Shown: positions 33,263-41,850 of the stretch, one piece after another
How positions within the stretch are numbered: position 1 is the stretch's first letter
Layout: each line of letters starts with the position of its first letter
Assembly: GCA_016868375.1 (NCBI GenBank)
Contig: VGHA01000009.1
Span: 1-55,338, forward strand
Length of the DNA stretch: 55,338 bases
Direction: 5' to 3'
Source: Betaproteobacteria bacterium
Lineage (GTDB): Bacteria; Pseudomonadota; Gammaproteobacteria; Burkholderiales; Burkholderiaceae_E
The notes under the pieces: model-generated
What the model was told of the DNA's origin: nothing
The model's input: the letters and a program-made list of their open reading frames with translations, nothing else
Databases searched by the model: none
Program-made: the position numbers and the translations under genes

Positions 33263-34474
33263 CAGGCGTTCAAGCTCGGCCTCATCCAGCCCCAGCAGGC
33301 CGCCCAGTATCTCTTCGTTGTGTTCACCCAGGCTGGGGCCTAGCCACTTCACCGAACCCGGCGTGTCCGACAAACGCGGCACCAGATTGGGGATGGCCAC
33401 CTCGCCCACGCGCGGATCGCTTACCTTCAGGATGTTGCCACGCGCGGCGTACTGAGGATCTTCGAAGATCTCATCGATCGCATACACCGGCCCGCACGGC
33501 ACCTGAAATTGCTCGCACAACTGAAGCAGATGATCACGCGTGTGGCGCGATGTGAACTCGCCCACATGACGATCAACCTGTTCGCGATCGCGTTCGCGAT
33601 GGGCAAGCACGCCCCAGGCCTGCGGCTCGGCAAGATGCGGTTCACCCATTGCCTGGGCCAGACGCTCGAAGATTTTGTCGCTGGTGCAGGCAATGGCAAT
33701 CCAGCGGTTGTCGGCGGTGGGATAGTGACTGTGCGGCACCACATTGACCGTGCCAGGGCCCATGCGCTGACGCACGTAGCTCTTCTGGTGATACGCGGGC
33801 GCAAGCTCATCAAGAATGCGAAACACCGGCTCGTATAAACCGATATCGATCATCTGGCCGCGGCCAGTGCGATGTCTGGCCTGAAGCGCCAGCAGGACGC
33901 CCATCGCCCCATAGGCACCCGACAGGTAATCGGGGATGGTTGCCGACCCGGGGGTGACCGGCGGCCGATCTGGATAACCCGCCAGAAAAGAGAGCCCGCC
34001 AAACGCATTGGCGATTCGCCCGAAACCGGGCCGATCGCGATAGGGACCGGTTTGTCCGTAGCCCGAGATGCGCACCATGATCAATCGAGGATTGATCGGC
34101 TGCAGCACCTCCCAGCCCATGCCCCATTTTTCAAGCGTACCGGGCTGAAAGTTTTCGATGAGGATGTCGGCTTTGGCAACCAGCGCCTTCAACAGCCGCG
34201 CGCCATCGGGCTTGCGCAGGTCGATCGTGACCGATTTTTTATTGCGGCATTCGGAAAGCCAGGGCAGCGAATCACCGCTGTCCGTCGGCGTTCCAAAGCG
34301 ACGCAGCGCATCACCAACACCCGGGAGCTCAACCTTGATGACCTCGGCACCGAACTCAGCCAGCTGCACGCTCGCGAAAGGCCCGGAAATGAAGCTTGAA
34401 AGATCGATGACCCGCAGATCATCGAGCGGCTGAAGCCCCGCGGTCGCGGCAGCATCGGAAGAGGGTTGGTTCAT
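33242..34474 (-). CDS. CaiB/BaiF CoA-transferase (third copy)
   Basis: This is a class III CoA-transferase of 410 residues from the ATG at 34474; a GTG at 34486 would add four. It shows LDDLRVIDLSSFISGPFAS, EFGAEVIKVELPGVGD, NKKSVTIDLRKPDG, ISGYGQTGPYRDRPGFG and SATIPDYLSGAYG with the catalytic Asp. It differs from the paired copies at 16509 and 17734. It is the last gene of a minus-strand operon after a Bug receptor, so it may make the CoA ester of the acid the receptor binds. Its 3' end is shared with the convergent operon's terminator. Confidence 0.9.
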   Translation of the reverse strand: MNQPSSDAAATAGLQPLDDLRVIDLSSFISGPFASVQLAEFGAEVIKVELPGVGDALRRFGTPTDSGDSLPWLSECRNKKSVTIDLRKPDGARLLKALVAKADILIENFQPGTLEKWGMGWEVLQPINPRLIMVRISGYGQTGPYRDRPGFGRIANAFGGLSFLAGYPDRPPVTPGSATIPDYLSGAYGAMGVLLALQARHRTGRGQMIDIGLYEPVFRILDELAPAYHQKSYVRQRMGPGTVNVVPHSHYPTADNRWIAIACTSDKIFERLAQAMGEPHLAEPQAWGVLAHRERDREQVDRHVGEFTSRHTRDHLLQLCEQFQVPCGPVYAIDEIFEDPQYAARGNILKVSDPRVGEVAIPNLVPRLSDTPGSVKWLGPSLGEHNEEILGGLLGLDEAELERLKNDGVV

Positions 34475-34490
34475 GGCGGATGCCACGCAA

Positions 34491-35486
34491 TCAGTCTGCG
34501 GAAATCTTTGCCGCGGCGATCACTTCCGCCCAGCGGTCGATCATCGAGACCATCATGGCGGTGTGTTCGGCTGAGGTACCCGCCACCGGAATAAATCCGG
34601 CTGCGCCGAGCTTAGGTGCCAGGTCGGTGTTTCGCAACGCTCGAACAACATGATCGTTGATCACATTGACAAGGTCACCCGGGGTGGCCGAGGGCGCGTA
34701 CAGCCCCCACCAGGTGTCGGCGTCAACCCCTTTGACGCCCTGTTCAATGAACGTGGGGACCGCAGACATCGCGGGATTGCGCTTGGGGCCCGTGACCGCG
34801 ATGGCGCGCAGACGCCCGGCCTCAACATGCGAACGTACCGAGCTGATGCCCGCGAACTGCATCTGCACATGACCTGCCAGCAGATCGGTCATGGCTGGAC
34901 CGGTGCCCTTGTAGGCGATGTGCGCAATGTCGACGCCACAGGCGATCTTCATCAACTCACCCGCGAGGTGGGTCGAGGCGCCGTTACCGCCGGAGGCGTA
35001 ATTGAGCACACCGGGCTTGGAACGCGCGAGGTCGATCAGCTCGGACAGGTTTCGCGCGGGCACCGAGGGATGAACCACCAGAATCACCGGCGCAGTGGCC
35101 ATCATGGTGACGCCAGTGAATTCACGCTTGGTATCAAACGGCAGTTTACGAAGCCCCGGATTGGTCAACAGCGCGCTGTCGATGGCAAGCAGCGTGTAGC
35201 CGTCTGCAGGCGAGCGAATCACCATCTCGGTACCCAGCACCGAGCCAGCGCCAGGTCGGTTTTCAATGACCAGTGGCTGACCAAGGGTGGCGCCGACCGC
35301 GGGTGCGATCATCCGGATCAGAATGTCGGTGCCGCCGCCTGGCCCATAGGGCACGATGACACGGATTTGTCGTGACGGATATGCGCCCTGCGCACGCACC
35401 GGCTCCCCGGCCGCCAGTGCACTAGCGCCAAGCGCGCCCAGCAGCTGGCGGCGCGAGATCACAGTGTGTGAGTGTTCTGGTTTCAT
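34491..35486 (-). CDS. Bug/TctC-type periplasmic receptor
   Basis: This 331-residue protein is a Bug-family solute-binding protein of the tripartite tricarboxylate transporter type. A twin-arginine signal ISRRQLLGALGASALAAG precedes the mature start QGAYPSRQIRVIVPYGPGGGTD, the family's hallmark. IENRPGAGSVLGTE, ADGYTLLAID and YASGGNGASTHLAGELMK follow. CAGGAGG precedes the ATG at 35486. No TctA or TctB membrane subunits are encoded in the window, which is usual for the many orphan Bug proteins of Burkholderiales; it may use a shared permease or act as a sensor. Confidence 0.92.
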   Translation of the reverse strand: MKPEHSHTVISRRQLLGALGASALAAGEPVRAQGAYPSRQIRVIVPYGPGGGTDILIRMIAPAVGATLGQPLVIENRPGAGSVLGTEMVIRSPADGYTLLAIDSALLTNPGLRKLPFDTKREFTGVTMMATAPVILVVHPSVPARNLSELIDLARSKPGVLNYASGGNGASTHLAGELMKIACGVDIAHIAYKGTGPAMTDLLAGHVQMQFAGISSVRSHVEAGRLRAIAVTGPKRNPAMSAVPTFIEQGVKGVDADTWWGLYAPSATPGDLVNVINDHVVRALRNTDLAPKLGAAGFIPVAGTSAEHTAMMVSMIDRWAEVIAAAKISAD

Positions 35487-35554
35487 GGTGTTTGGCCTCC
35501 TGAGGGACTGACGACACGTAGGGAGTGAGCAGCCTGCGGGCTGCATCAAAACGA

Positions 35555-36370
35555 TCAGCGCACGCCAGACACCGCCTGCTTGCGGTCCAGAAAATCGAGC
35601 AGCAGATCAAGGCATTGTTCAGCGTAACCATCGCAAATATTGTGCGCGGCGGTGTCGATGGTGCGAAGTTCGCTGCCCGCAATGCGCTTCTGCATGTCGA
35701 CATACGAGCTTGCGTGACCGATCTTTTCACGGCCCGCAGCAACGATCAGCGTGGGCGCTCGCACCGCCACCAGATCATCGAGAAAATCATGGGTGCACAT
35801 GTGCGTGACAAACCGGGCAATGAATACCGGATCGTTTGAGCCCGCCTGGTTGATAAACCACTGAACTAGCGCCGGATCGGCGTGTTCATCGAACCGTTCA
35901 TCGATGGTTTCGGCAAGAAAGGTGCGCAGCCCGCGTTCGGCGATTTTTGGAATCCAGGTCGGCGCGTGGCTCTGCTTCAGGCCCGGGGTAGAGCCATAGA
36001 GCGCGAGCGTCTTGACCCACTCCGGGTGTTCAATGGCAAGCCGCTGCGCAACATAACCGCCCGCCGAATTGCCGACCACATGAACCGGCCCCGGCGCGTG
36101 ACGATCCAGCAATTCGAGCACATCGCCGACAAGGTGCGGCAGCGAAAAGGGCTGATCGGCTGGTGGGATCTGCGACAGGCCATGCCCGCGCAAATCGAGG
36201 CGCAGCACGCGATAGCGCGCCGCAAGGCGCGGCATCCACCGGAACCACCGCAGCGATGAGCCCATCGCTGCGTGAAGCAGAAGAACCGTGTCGGGCTGGG
36301 TCCATGGCGCCGCGAAGCTGTCGAGTTGCCAGGCAAGCGACAACCCATCGCGATTGACAAAAGTTTGCAT
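35555..36370 (-). CDS. Alpha/beta-hydrolase
   Basis: This 271-residue hydrolase keeps its catalytic parts: oxyanion region LLLHAAMGSS, LDLRGHGLS, nucleophile Ser102 in VVGNSAGGYVAQ, and a C-terminal His in TAAHNICDGY. The acid position follows VAAGREK, where Glu may replace Asp. The layout is like 3-oxoadipate enol-lactonase (PcaD)-type enzymes and other carboxylesterases. The ATG at 36370 is 17 bases past the metallohydrolase stop; an earlier ATG at 36382 overlaps that gene slightly. In an operon with a metallohydrolase, Bug receptor and CoA-transferase it probably opens an ester or lactone. Confidence 0.87.
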   Translation of the reverse strand: MQTFVNRDGLSLAWQLDSFAAPWTQPDTVLLLHAAMGSSLRWFRWMPRLAARYRVLRLDLRGHGLSQIPPADQPFSLPHLVGDVLELLDRHAPGPVHVVGNSAGGYVAQRLAIEHPEWVKTLALYGSTPGLKQSHAPTWIPKIAERGLRTFLAETIDERFDEHADPALVQWFINQAGSNDPVFIARFVTHMCTHDFLDDLVAVRAPTLIVAAGREKIGHASSYVDMQKRIAGSELRTIDTAAHNICDGYAEQCLDLLLDFLDRKQAVSGVR

Positions 36371-36386
36371 AGGAAAATCCATCGCC

Positions 36387-37361
36387 TCAAGCGAGGCTTC
36401 GAGGGCTACGCTGCGCGAAGTAGAACCATTCAAAACCCGGTTCAGCCTTCACGTTGGGAAAGACGATGCGGCCATCGCCCGGCGAGCGCACCAAAGTTCC
36501 ATCATGTCGGACGCCAATGGGTTCGTCTTTCCAGACAGGATCAAAGCTGACCCACTCGCGCACGAATCGATCTTCAGCATGAAGGCGATCGGTGACCTCC
36601 ACCAGACGCAGCAGTTCATGCGAGGCAGGGGGCGGTTCCAGTGCGATATCGGCAAGCCCCAGCATTGCGATCGCCTGCCGAATGGCACGATGCCCTACCG
36701 CCGGCGCATTGGGATCGGCGTGCTGGCCGCACTCCAGCGTGACGGCCCATCCCCCCTGCGAGCGCATGTACTCGGTGGTACCCACGCCATAGCTTGCGTC
36801 GGTATCGAGCGTTGTACCTGTTTGCCAGCTTCTCTCTCGGCGCCGGCTGACGCCCTGTTCGTAAGCGCTCATCCAGCCTTCAACAATACGGTTGGGTCCC
36901 AGATGCCTCGCGAGCCGCGCTTCATGCGCCGCATGCGAAAACGGCTCAAGCGCACCGGCATTATTTTCCGGGCCGATCAGCGCGAACGGTTCACCCTGGC
37001 TGTTGAAGGAGTGCAGATCAAGCAATGCGTCGTGCGCGGCGAGCAGCGGACACAGCACATTGGCGATCCGGTCTTCGAAATCCTGCGGGACTGCTGTTGG
37101 CCGCAGATTGCGGTTCAGATTACGATCGCCTGACCGCGTGCCAAGCTGATGCGCGAGCGGATTGGTAATCGGAATGAGCGTCAGAGACCCTCGCAGAATC
37201 AGCAATGCACCGGACTCGATCTCGCCCAGCACGCGCTCGATTGCGCGCACACCCGCAACTTCATTGCCGTGAACGGCGCCCAGCACGATCAGCCGGGGCC
37301 CTGGCTGCAGACCATGGAACTGATGCACGCGGAGCGAGTGATGCTGAAAGGCCGGACTCAT
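36387..37361 (-). CDS. Succinylglutamate desuccinylase/aspartoacylase family metallohydrolase
   Basis: This is a 324-residue zinc hydrolase of the M14-like AstE/AspA group. The zinc motif His31-Gly-Asn-Glu34 sits in LGAVHGNEVAG, the third ligand is His117 in LLDLHSF, NLNRN and the GDRN block match substrate-binding positions, and TLECGQH supplies the likely catalytic Glu. The C-terminal beta domain (about 240-320) is as in AspA-type enzymes. It should cleave an N-acyl amino acid. It is the first gene of a minus-strand operon and divergent from a second Bug receptor, with 136 bases between. Confidence 0.87.
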   Translation of the reverse strand: MSPAFQHHSLRVHQFHGLQPGPRLIVLGAVHGNEVAGVRAIERVLGEIESGALLILRGSLTLIPITNPLAHQLGTRSGDRNLNRNLRPTAVPQDFEDRIANVLCPLLAAHDALLDLHSFNSQGEPFALIGPENNAGALEPFSHAAHEARLARHLGPNRIVEGWMSAYEQGVSRRRERSWQTGTTLDTDASYGVGTTEYMRSQGGWAVTLECGQHADPNAPAVGHRAIRQAIAMLGLADIALEPPPASHELLRLVEVTDRLHAEDRFVREWVSFDPVWKDEPIGVRHDGTLVRSPGDGRIVFPNVKAEPGFEWFYFAQRSPRSLA

Positions 37362-37497
37362 CGAAATATCCTGAATGTTCCAAATCGCGGATTCGAAACG
37401 CCGCGTCAGCGCGGAGTTTACGACGGCTACCGCAAGGCGTCATCGCAGCGCACTCCATCCGATAACATTAACGCGGTCCATTGACCGGAGTATCGCC

Positions 37498-38541
37498 ATG
37501 CCTGATGCGTATTCGCCCAGCGCCGCACCCATCCGGCGCTTGCGCAGTCAAGCCAAGGTCATGCGGCGTGCAGCGCTGATCGCAGTCGTTGCCGCGGGCA
37601 CCGCGCTGATCGGTTTGCCCCGAGCCCAGGCCCAGTCGTCATCGGCTTATCCCGACCGGCCGGTGCGCCTCGTGATCCCATTTACCCCCGGAGGCGGCAC
37701 CGACGTCATCGGCCGTATGTTGGCGCATGCGCTGCGCGGCCCATTGGGGCAGCCCATCGTGGTCGAGAACAAGCCAGGTGCGGCCGGCGCGGTTGGTTCG
37801 CAGCTGGTCGTTCAGGCAGCGCCCGATGGCTACACGCTGCTGTTCGCGCCAGTTGGGTCGCTCACCATCACGCCCAACCTGCCCGGCACCAAGGCAAGCT
37901 TCGATCCGCTGAACGACCTGACGCCCGTGGGGCTGGTTGCCCGCCAACCGGTTCTGCTGGTGGCCAGCGCAAAGCTGGGCGTGGCTGACATGAAGACAAT
38001 GCTTGCGCTTGCCGCGCAGCGCCGGCTCACCTACGGCACACCCGGCACGGGCACCGAGCTGCATCTGATCGGAGAAACATTCCGTCAGGCAACCCGAACC
38101 GAGCTGACGCACGTCCCGTATCGGGGCGGCGGCCCCGCCATCACCGATCTCATTGCCGGCAACATTGACCTGATGGTGGTCGTCACCTCGTCGATTCTGC
38201 CGCACATCCGAAGTGGCGCGGTGAAGCCACTTGTCACCACCGATACCAAGCGGCTCGATTCACTGCCCGAGGTGCCCACCACCGCCGAGGTGGGGCTCGC
38301 ACAGGTCGATGGCACCGCCTCGTGGGGTGTGCTCGCCCCCAAAGGCTTACCCGCAGCGGTCCTGGACAAGCTGCAACAGGCGCTGCAGGCCGCCGCACGC
38401 GACGCCGAATTTGCGGGCCGCGTGCGCGAAGCGGGCGCCATCGTGGTGCCGCTTGGCGCCACCGAGTTCTCGCAGTACCTGCGCCGTGAAAGCGACAGCT
38501 GGCGCAAGGTGATCGTTGCAGGCGGTCTACGCGCTGACTGA
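37498..38541 (+). CDS. Bug/TctC-type periplasmic receptor
   Basis: This is a 347-residue Bug-family receptor. The signal region is MRRAALIAVVAAGTALIGLP, with cleavage expected after AQAQ. If the ATG at 37498 (with GGAG) is used, the signal has a 21-residue basic extension; the ATG at 37561 would remove it. The mature protein starts SAYPDRPVRLVIPFTPGGGTD, then shows VENKPGAAGAVGSQ, APDGYTLLFAP and YGTPGTGTELHLIGE, all typical. No tctAB is nearby. It precedes a sulfatase gene by 32 bases, so its ligand may be an organosulfate or phosphonate ester or its product. Confidence 0.92.
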   Translation: MPDAYSPSAAPIRRLRSQAKVMRRAALIAVVAAGTALIGLPRAQAQSSSAYPDRPVRLVIPFTPGGGTDVIGRMLAHALRGPLGQPIVVENKPGAAGAVGSQLVVQAAPDGYTLLFAPVGSLTITPNLPGTKASFDPLNDLTPVGLVARQPVLLVASAKLGVADMKTMLALAAQRRLTYGTPGTGTELHLIGETFRQATRTELTHVPYRGGGPAITDLIAGNIDLMVVVTSSILPHIRSGAVKPLVTTDTKRLDSLPEVPTTAEVGLAQVDGTASWGVLAPKGLPAAVLDKLQQALQAAARDAEFAGRVREAGAIVVPLGATEFSQYLRRESDSWRKVIVAGGLRAD

Positions 38542-38573
38542 ACCCGGCCCCACATCACCACGGAACCACGCTC

Positions 38574-40163
38574 ATGAAGCAACCGAATTTCCTGTTTATC
38601 ATCACGGACCAGCACCGCGCGGACCATCTTGGCTGCTACGGCAACCCAACCGTACGCACGCCGCACATCGACGCGATTGCCGCCCGCGGCGTGCGATTCG
38701 ACCGTTTTCATGTGGCTACACCGGTGTGCATGCCCAACCGGGCCAGCATCATGACCGGCCGGATGCCGTCGGTACATCGCTCGCGCAGCAACGGCATTCC
38801 GCTGTCCCTGGACTCAACCACTTTTTCCCAGTTGCTGCTTGAGCATGGCTACGACACCGCGCTGATCGGCAAGTGTCACCTGCAGAACATCGAAGACCGT
38901 CCCCCTCTGGTCGACGCCGAGGACACCGGCGACCTGAAGCCAACGCCCGGCTACGCCGAAGCCACCCACGTCAATCTTGAGCAGGCTGCCTACCGCCAGG
39001 AGTTGCGATCGTCCTGGAACAACCCCGAGCACCATCTCACGCTGCCCTATTACGGCTTCTCGCACGTCGAACTCTGCAATCACCACGGCGATGAAACCTT
39101 CGGCGACTGGGGTCGCTGGGTCGCCGCGCAGATGCCCGATTTTCAGGCGCGTTGCGGTCCAGGTCGCGGCATCCCCGACCCGCGCTTTACCGCGCCACAG
39201 GCGCGACGCACCAGCCTTCCAGAGCATCTGTACTCAAGCGCCTACATCGCTGAGCGCTCGGTTGACTACCTGCGCAAACATGCAGCGTCAGGCGCCCAGC
39301 GTCCGTTCTTTCTGAAGTGTTCGTTTCCTGATCCGCACCACCCGTTTACCCCACCGGGTCACTACTGGGACATGTATTCGCCCGAGTCGGTACAGGTGCC
39401 CGACACCTGCCATGCGCCGGGGCCCGGCGCACCTGCCCACGTGCGCTGGATTCACTAGGAACGCCAACAAGGCAAGTCGCTGCTCACCTCGCAACGCATG
39501 TTCGCGGTCAGCGCCGCCGAAACCCGTGAAATCATTGCCCTCACCTACGGCATGATCACGATGATTGATGACGCAGTGGGACGCATCCTGGCCGCCTTGC
39601 ACGAATCAGGGTTGGCCGATAACACCGTCATCGTGTTCACCAGCGACCACGGCGACTTCATGGGCGACCACGGTCTGATGCTCAAAGGGCCTATTCACTA
39701 TCAGGGGCTGGTGCGCATTCCGTTCATCTGGGCAGACCCGCAAGCGCCACAGGCGGGTGCAAGCAGCCAGGCGCTCTCCAGCAGCATTGATATCGCGCGC
39801 ACGGTTCTGGCAAGGGCTGGTATTGCACCGGTGAACGGCATGCAGGGTCGCAACCTGATTGCGCAGGCTGCGGCCCCGGCGTCCGCCGAGGCCGATTCAA
39901 TCCTGATCGAAGACGACAATCAGCGCGCGTATCTTGGTTTTTCCGAGCCGGTTCGTGCCCGCACCCTGGTTACCGACAAGCACCGAATCACGATGTATCT
40001 GGGCGCGAATTGGGGCGAGCTTTACGATCTGAGCGCCGATCCGCAGGAGCGACACAACCTGTGGGAAAGCGAGCTGGCACTGCGCGGCACACTGCTTGAA
40101 CAGCTGGTGCAGAAAATGATGGCGCTCACCGATCGCAGCCCGCGGCCGACACGGATCGCGTAG
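38574..40163 (+). pseudogene. Type I sulfatase/phosphonate monoester hydrolase with in-frame TAG
   Basis: The first part (38574-39458, 294 codons) has the sulfatase start NFLFIITDQHRADHLGCYG and the formylglycine motif C52-M-P-N-R in PVCMPNRASIMTGR. A TAG at 39456-39458 follows VRWIH. The same frame continues without a shift to 40163 and restores the rest of the fold: TYGMITMIDDAVGRIL, then FTSDHGDFMGDHGLMLKG with the second half of the metal site. Without the TAG the gene would encode 529 residues, normal for the family. The first fragment alone lacks metal ligands and cannot be active. A single C-to-T change of a CAG (Gln) codon would explain it; a sequencing error, natural suppression or recent loss are possible. 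Confidence 0.85.
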
Positions 40164-40177
40164 CGCGCGAGGGCCCA

Positions 40178-40207
40178 CAAAAGAATCGGGGGGCTCGAAG
40201 CCCCCCG
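40178..40207 (-). terminator. Intrinsic terminator of htpX
   Basis: CGGGGGGCT (40187-40195) and AGCCCCCCG (40199-40207) form a perfect 9-bp stem with a three-base loop. On the minus strand it is followed by ATTCTTTTG, a good T-rich tract, and it starts seven bases after the htpX stop. It may also stop transcripts from the convergent sulfatase gene. Confidence 0.85.
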
Positions 40208-40213
40208 CCGACC

Positions 40214-41086
40214 TTACTGCGCCTGCAACGCGCGGATTCGATCTTCCAGCGGCGGATGGCTGGAAAACAACGCCATCAGACCGCTGGGGCGTGAGCTGAT
40301 TCCCATGTTCTGAACGGTCTTGGGCAGCTCGCCCGGATCGAGATTGCCAAGCCGAGCAAGCGCGTTGATCATGGACTGACGCTGCCCCATGTACTGCGCG
40401 GCACCCGAGTCAGCGCGAAACTCACGCTGCCGCGAGAACCAGGCCACCACCATGGCAGCCAGCACGCCAAGCAGGATGTCCATCACGATGGTGGACACGT
40501 AGTAGCCGATCCCCGGCGCATCGTCTTTGTTCTGAAGGATCATGCGGTCAACCACATAGCCCACGATTCGTGAGATGAATACCACAAACGTGTTCATGAC
40601 GCCCTGGATGAGCGTGAGCGTGACCATGTCGCCGTTGGCCACATGCGCCACCTCGTGGCCGATGACGGCTTCGACTTCGTCGCGGCTCATCGACTGCAGC
40701 AGCCCCGTGGACACGGCGACCAGCGCCGAATTCTTGAAGGCACCCGTGGCAAACGCGTTGGGTTCGCCCTCATAGATGGCGACCTCGGGCATGTTGATAC
40801 CCGCTTTCTGCGAGAACCTGGCCACGGTGCGCACGATCCACTGATGACCGGGATCAGGCGAGTCGTTGATGACCTGCGCGCCGGTGGACCACTTTGCCAT
40901 CGGCTTGCTCATCAGCAAGGAAATGAAAGCGCCGCCAAAGCCCATCACGGCAGCGAACACCAGCAGGGTGCCCAGGTTGAGCCCGGCGCTGGACAGGAAA
41001 CGGTTGAGGCCGAGCAGGTTGACAACGATGCTGAGTACCAGCATCACCGCAAGGTTGGTGAGAACGAACAGAATGACGCGCTTCAT
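40214..41086 (-). CDS. htpX: Membrane zinc protease HtpX
   Basis: This is a 290-residue M48B metallopeptidase of the inner membrane, close to the usual length. It starts [19 protein letters not shown], the family N-terminus, with two membrane segments, then the zinc site H144-E-V-A-H148 and a further Glu in [12 protein letters not shown]. Two more hydrophobic segments follow the catalytic motif. HtpX helps FtsH in quality control of membrane proteins. GAGGGC lies before the ATG at 41086; a longer version to 41122 has no support. It stands alone with its own terminator. Confidence 0.95.
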   Translation of the reverse strand: MKRVILFVLTNLAVMLVLSIVVNLLGLNRFLSSAGLNLGTLLVFAAVMGFGGAFISLLMSKPMAKWSTGAQVINDSPDPGHQWIVRTVARFSQKAGINMPEVAIYEGEPNAFATGAFKNSALVAVSTGLLQSMSRDEVEAVIGHEVAHVANGDMVTLTLIQGVMNTFVVFISRIVGYVVDRMILQNKDDAPGIGYYVSTIVMDILLGVLAAMVVAWFSRQREFRADSGAAQYMGQRQSMINALARLGNLDPGELPKTVQNMGISSRPSGLMALFSSHPPLEDRIRALQAQ

Positions 41087-41210
41087 GACAATGCCCTCCG
41101 ACATCGGCGGATAATGACGCAATATCGTAGCGAATCCTTCGTATTACAAGCCCTCAATAACCTTGACCTGACACGGCAAAGCTGCGCGCCGAGGGCGGAT
41201 TGCCCCTTGA

Positions 41211-41837
41211 TTACACCCAGGCCTGCAGCACGTACTCGTAAAGGCCCTGCCCGTTGGTCAGATCAACCCGTTGCAGAGCGATCTTAAGTTGGCCCTGCTC
41301 ACGCACCAGCGAGTGGCGATAGCTGCCGGCAAAATGCCGAACGTCGTCGCGCCGAATTTCCATCATATGGAAGCGGGAATAGACCTCGACCCGGTCGGCG
41401 CCAGCCGACTCGATGATCACGTTACCGACCAGATGATTGGTGCCCCAGGCGGCGGCCTGTGACCATGCATTTGGATGCTGAAGACGCCCCATCCGGACTT
41501 CGCGCAGCAGGCCGTCTTCGGCAAAGATCGAGGGTTGCCCTTCCCAATCGGTCTGGTCGGGCGTGGCCGGCATCCAGTAAATGCCGTCCTGGCTGAAGGT
41601 ACCGCACCAGTCAGCCCAGGCCTTCGCGTCGAGCATTGCGGCCTGACGGTACAGCAGCGTTTCCACTTCCCGCTGCAGAGCGGGATCGACCGTGACGGCC
41701 TTGGGTACGTAGCCGGTTGCAGGAAGCCGCCCGCGGCCGACATGTTCCGGTGCGATCGATTCAGCACCGGTCATCGATTCAATCGCCTCGATCACCACAC
41801 CGGTGCCGAGGGCCTGACTCAGGTCATTGCGTTCCAT
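41211..41837 (-). CDS. Aromatic-ring-hydroxylating dioxygenase beta subunit
   Basis: This 208-residue protein has the NTF2/SnoaL-like fold of dioxygenase small subunits. The conserved start of the fold is EVETLLYRQAAMLDAKAWADWCG, followed by DGIYWMPATPDQ, a central HLVGNVIIESAG and the C-terminal FAGSYRHSLVREQGQLKIALQRVDL. The subunit has a structural role in the alpha3beta3 oxygenase. It lies 13 bases after the Rieske alpha gene and is the last gene of this two-gene unit. No ferredoxin or reductase gene is next to it. Confidence 0.85.
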   Translation of the reverse strand: MERNDLSQALGTGVVIEAIESMTGAESIAPEHVGRGRLPATGYVPKAVTVDPALQREVETLLYRQAAMLDAKAWADWCGTFSQDGIYWMPATPDQTDWEGQPSIFAEDGLLREVRMGRLQHPNAWSQAAAWGTNHLVGNVIIESAGADRVEVYSRFHMMEIRRDDVRHFAGSYRHSLVREQGQLKIALQRVDLTNGQGLYEYVLQAWV

Positions 41838-41850
41838 CGCGGATCTCCTA

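Noticed and set aside
39459-40163. Second half of the sulfatase as a separate gene starting at 39498
   Set aside because: It has no N-terminal sulfatase core or formylglycine site and is in the same frame as the first part; a re-initiated fragment would not be a working enzyme.
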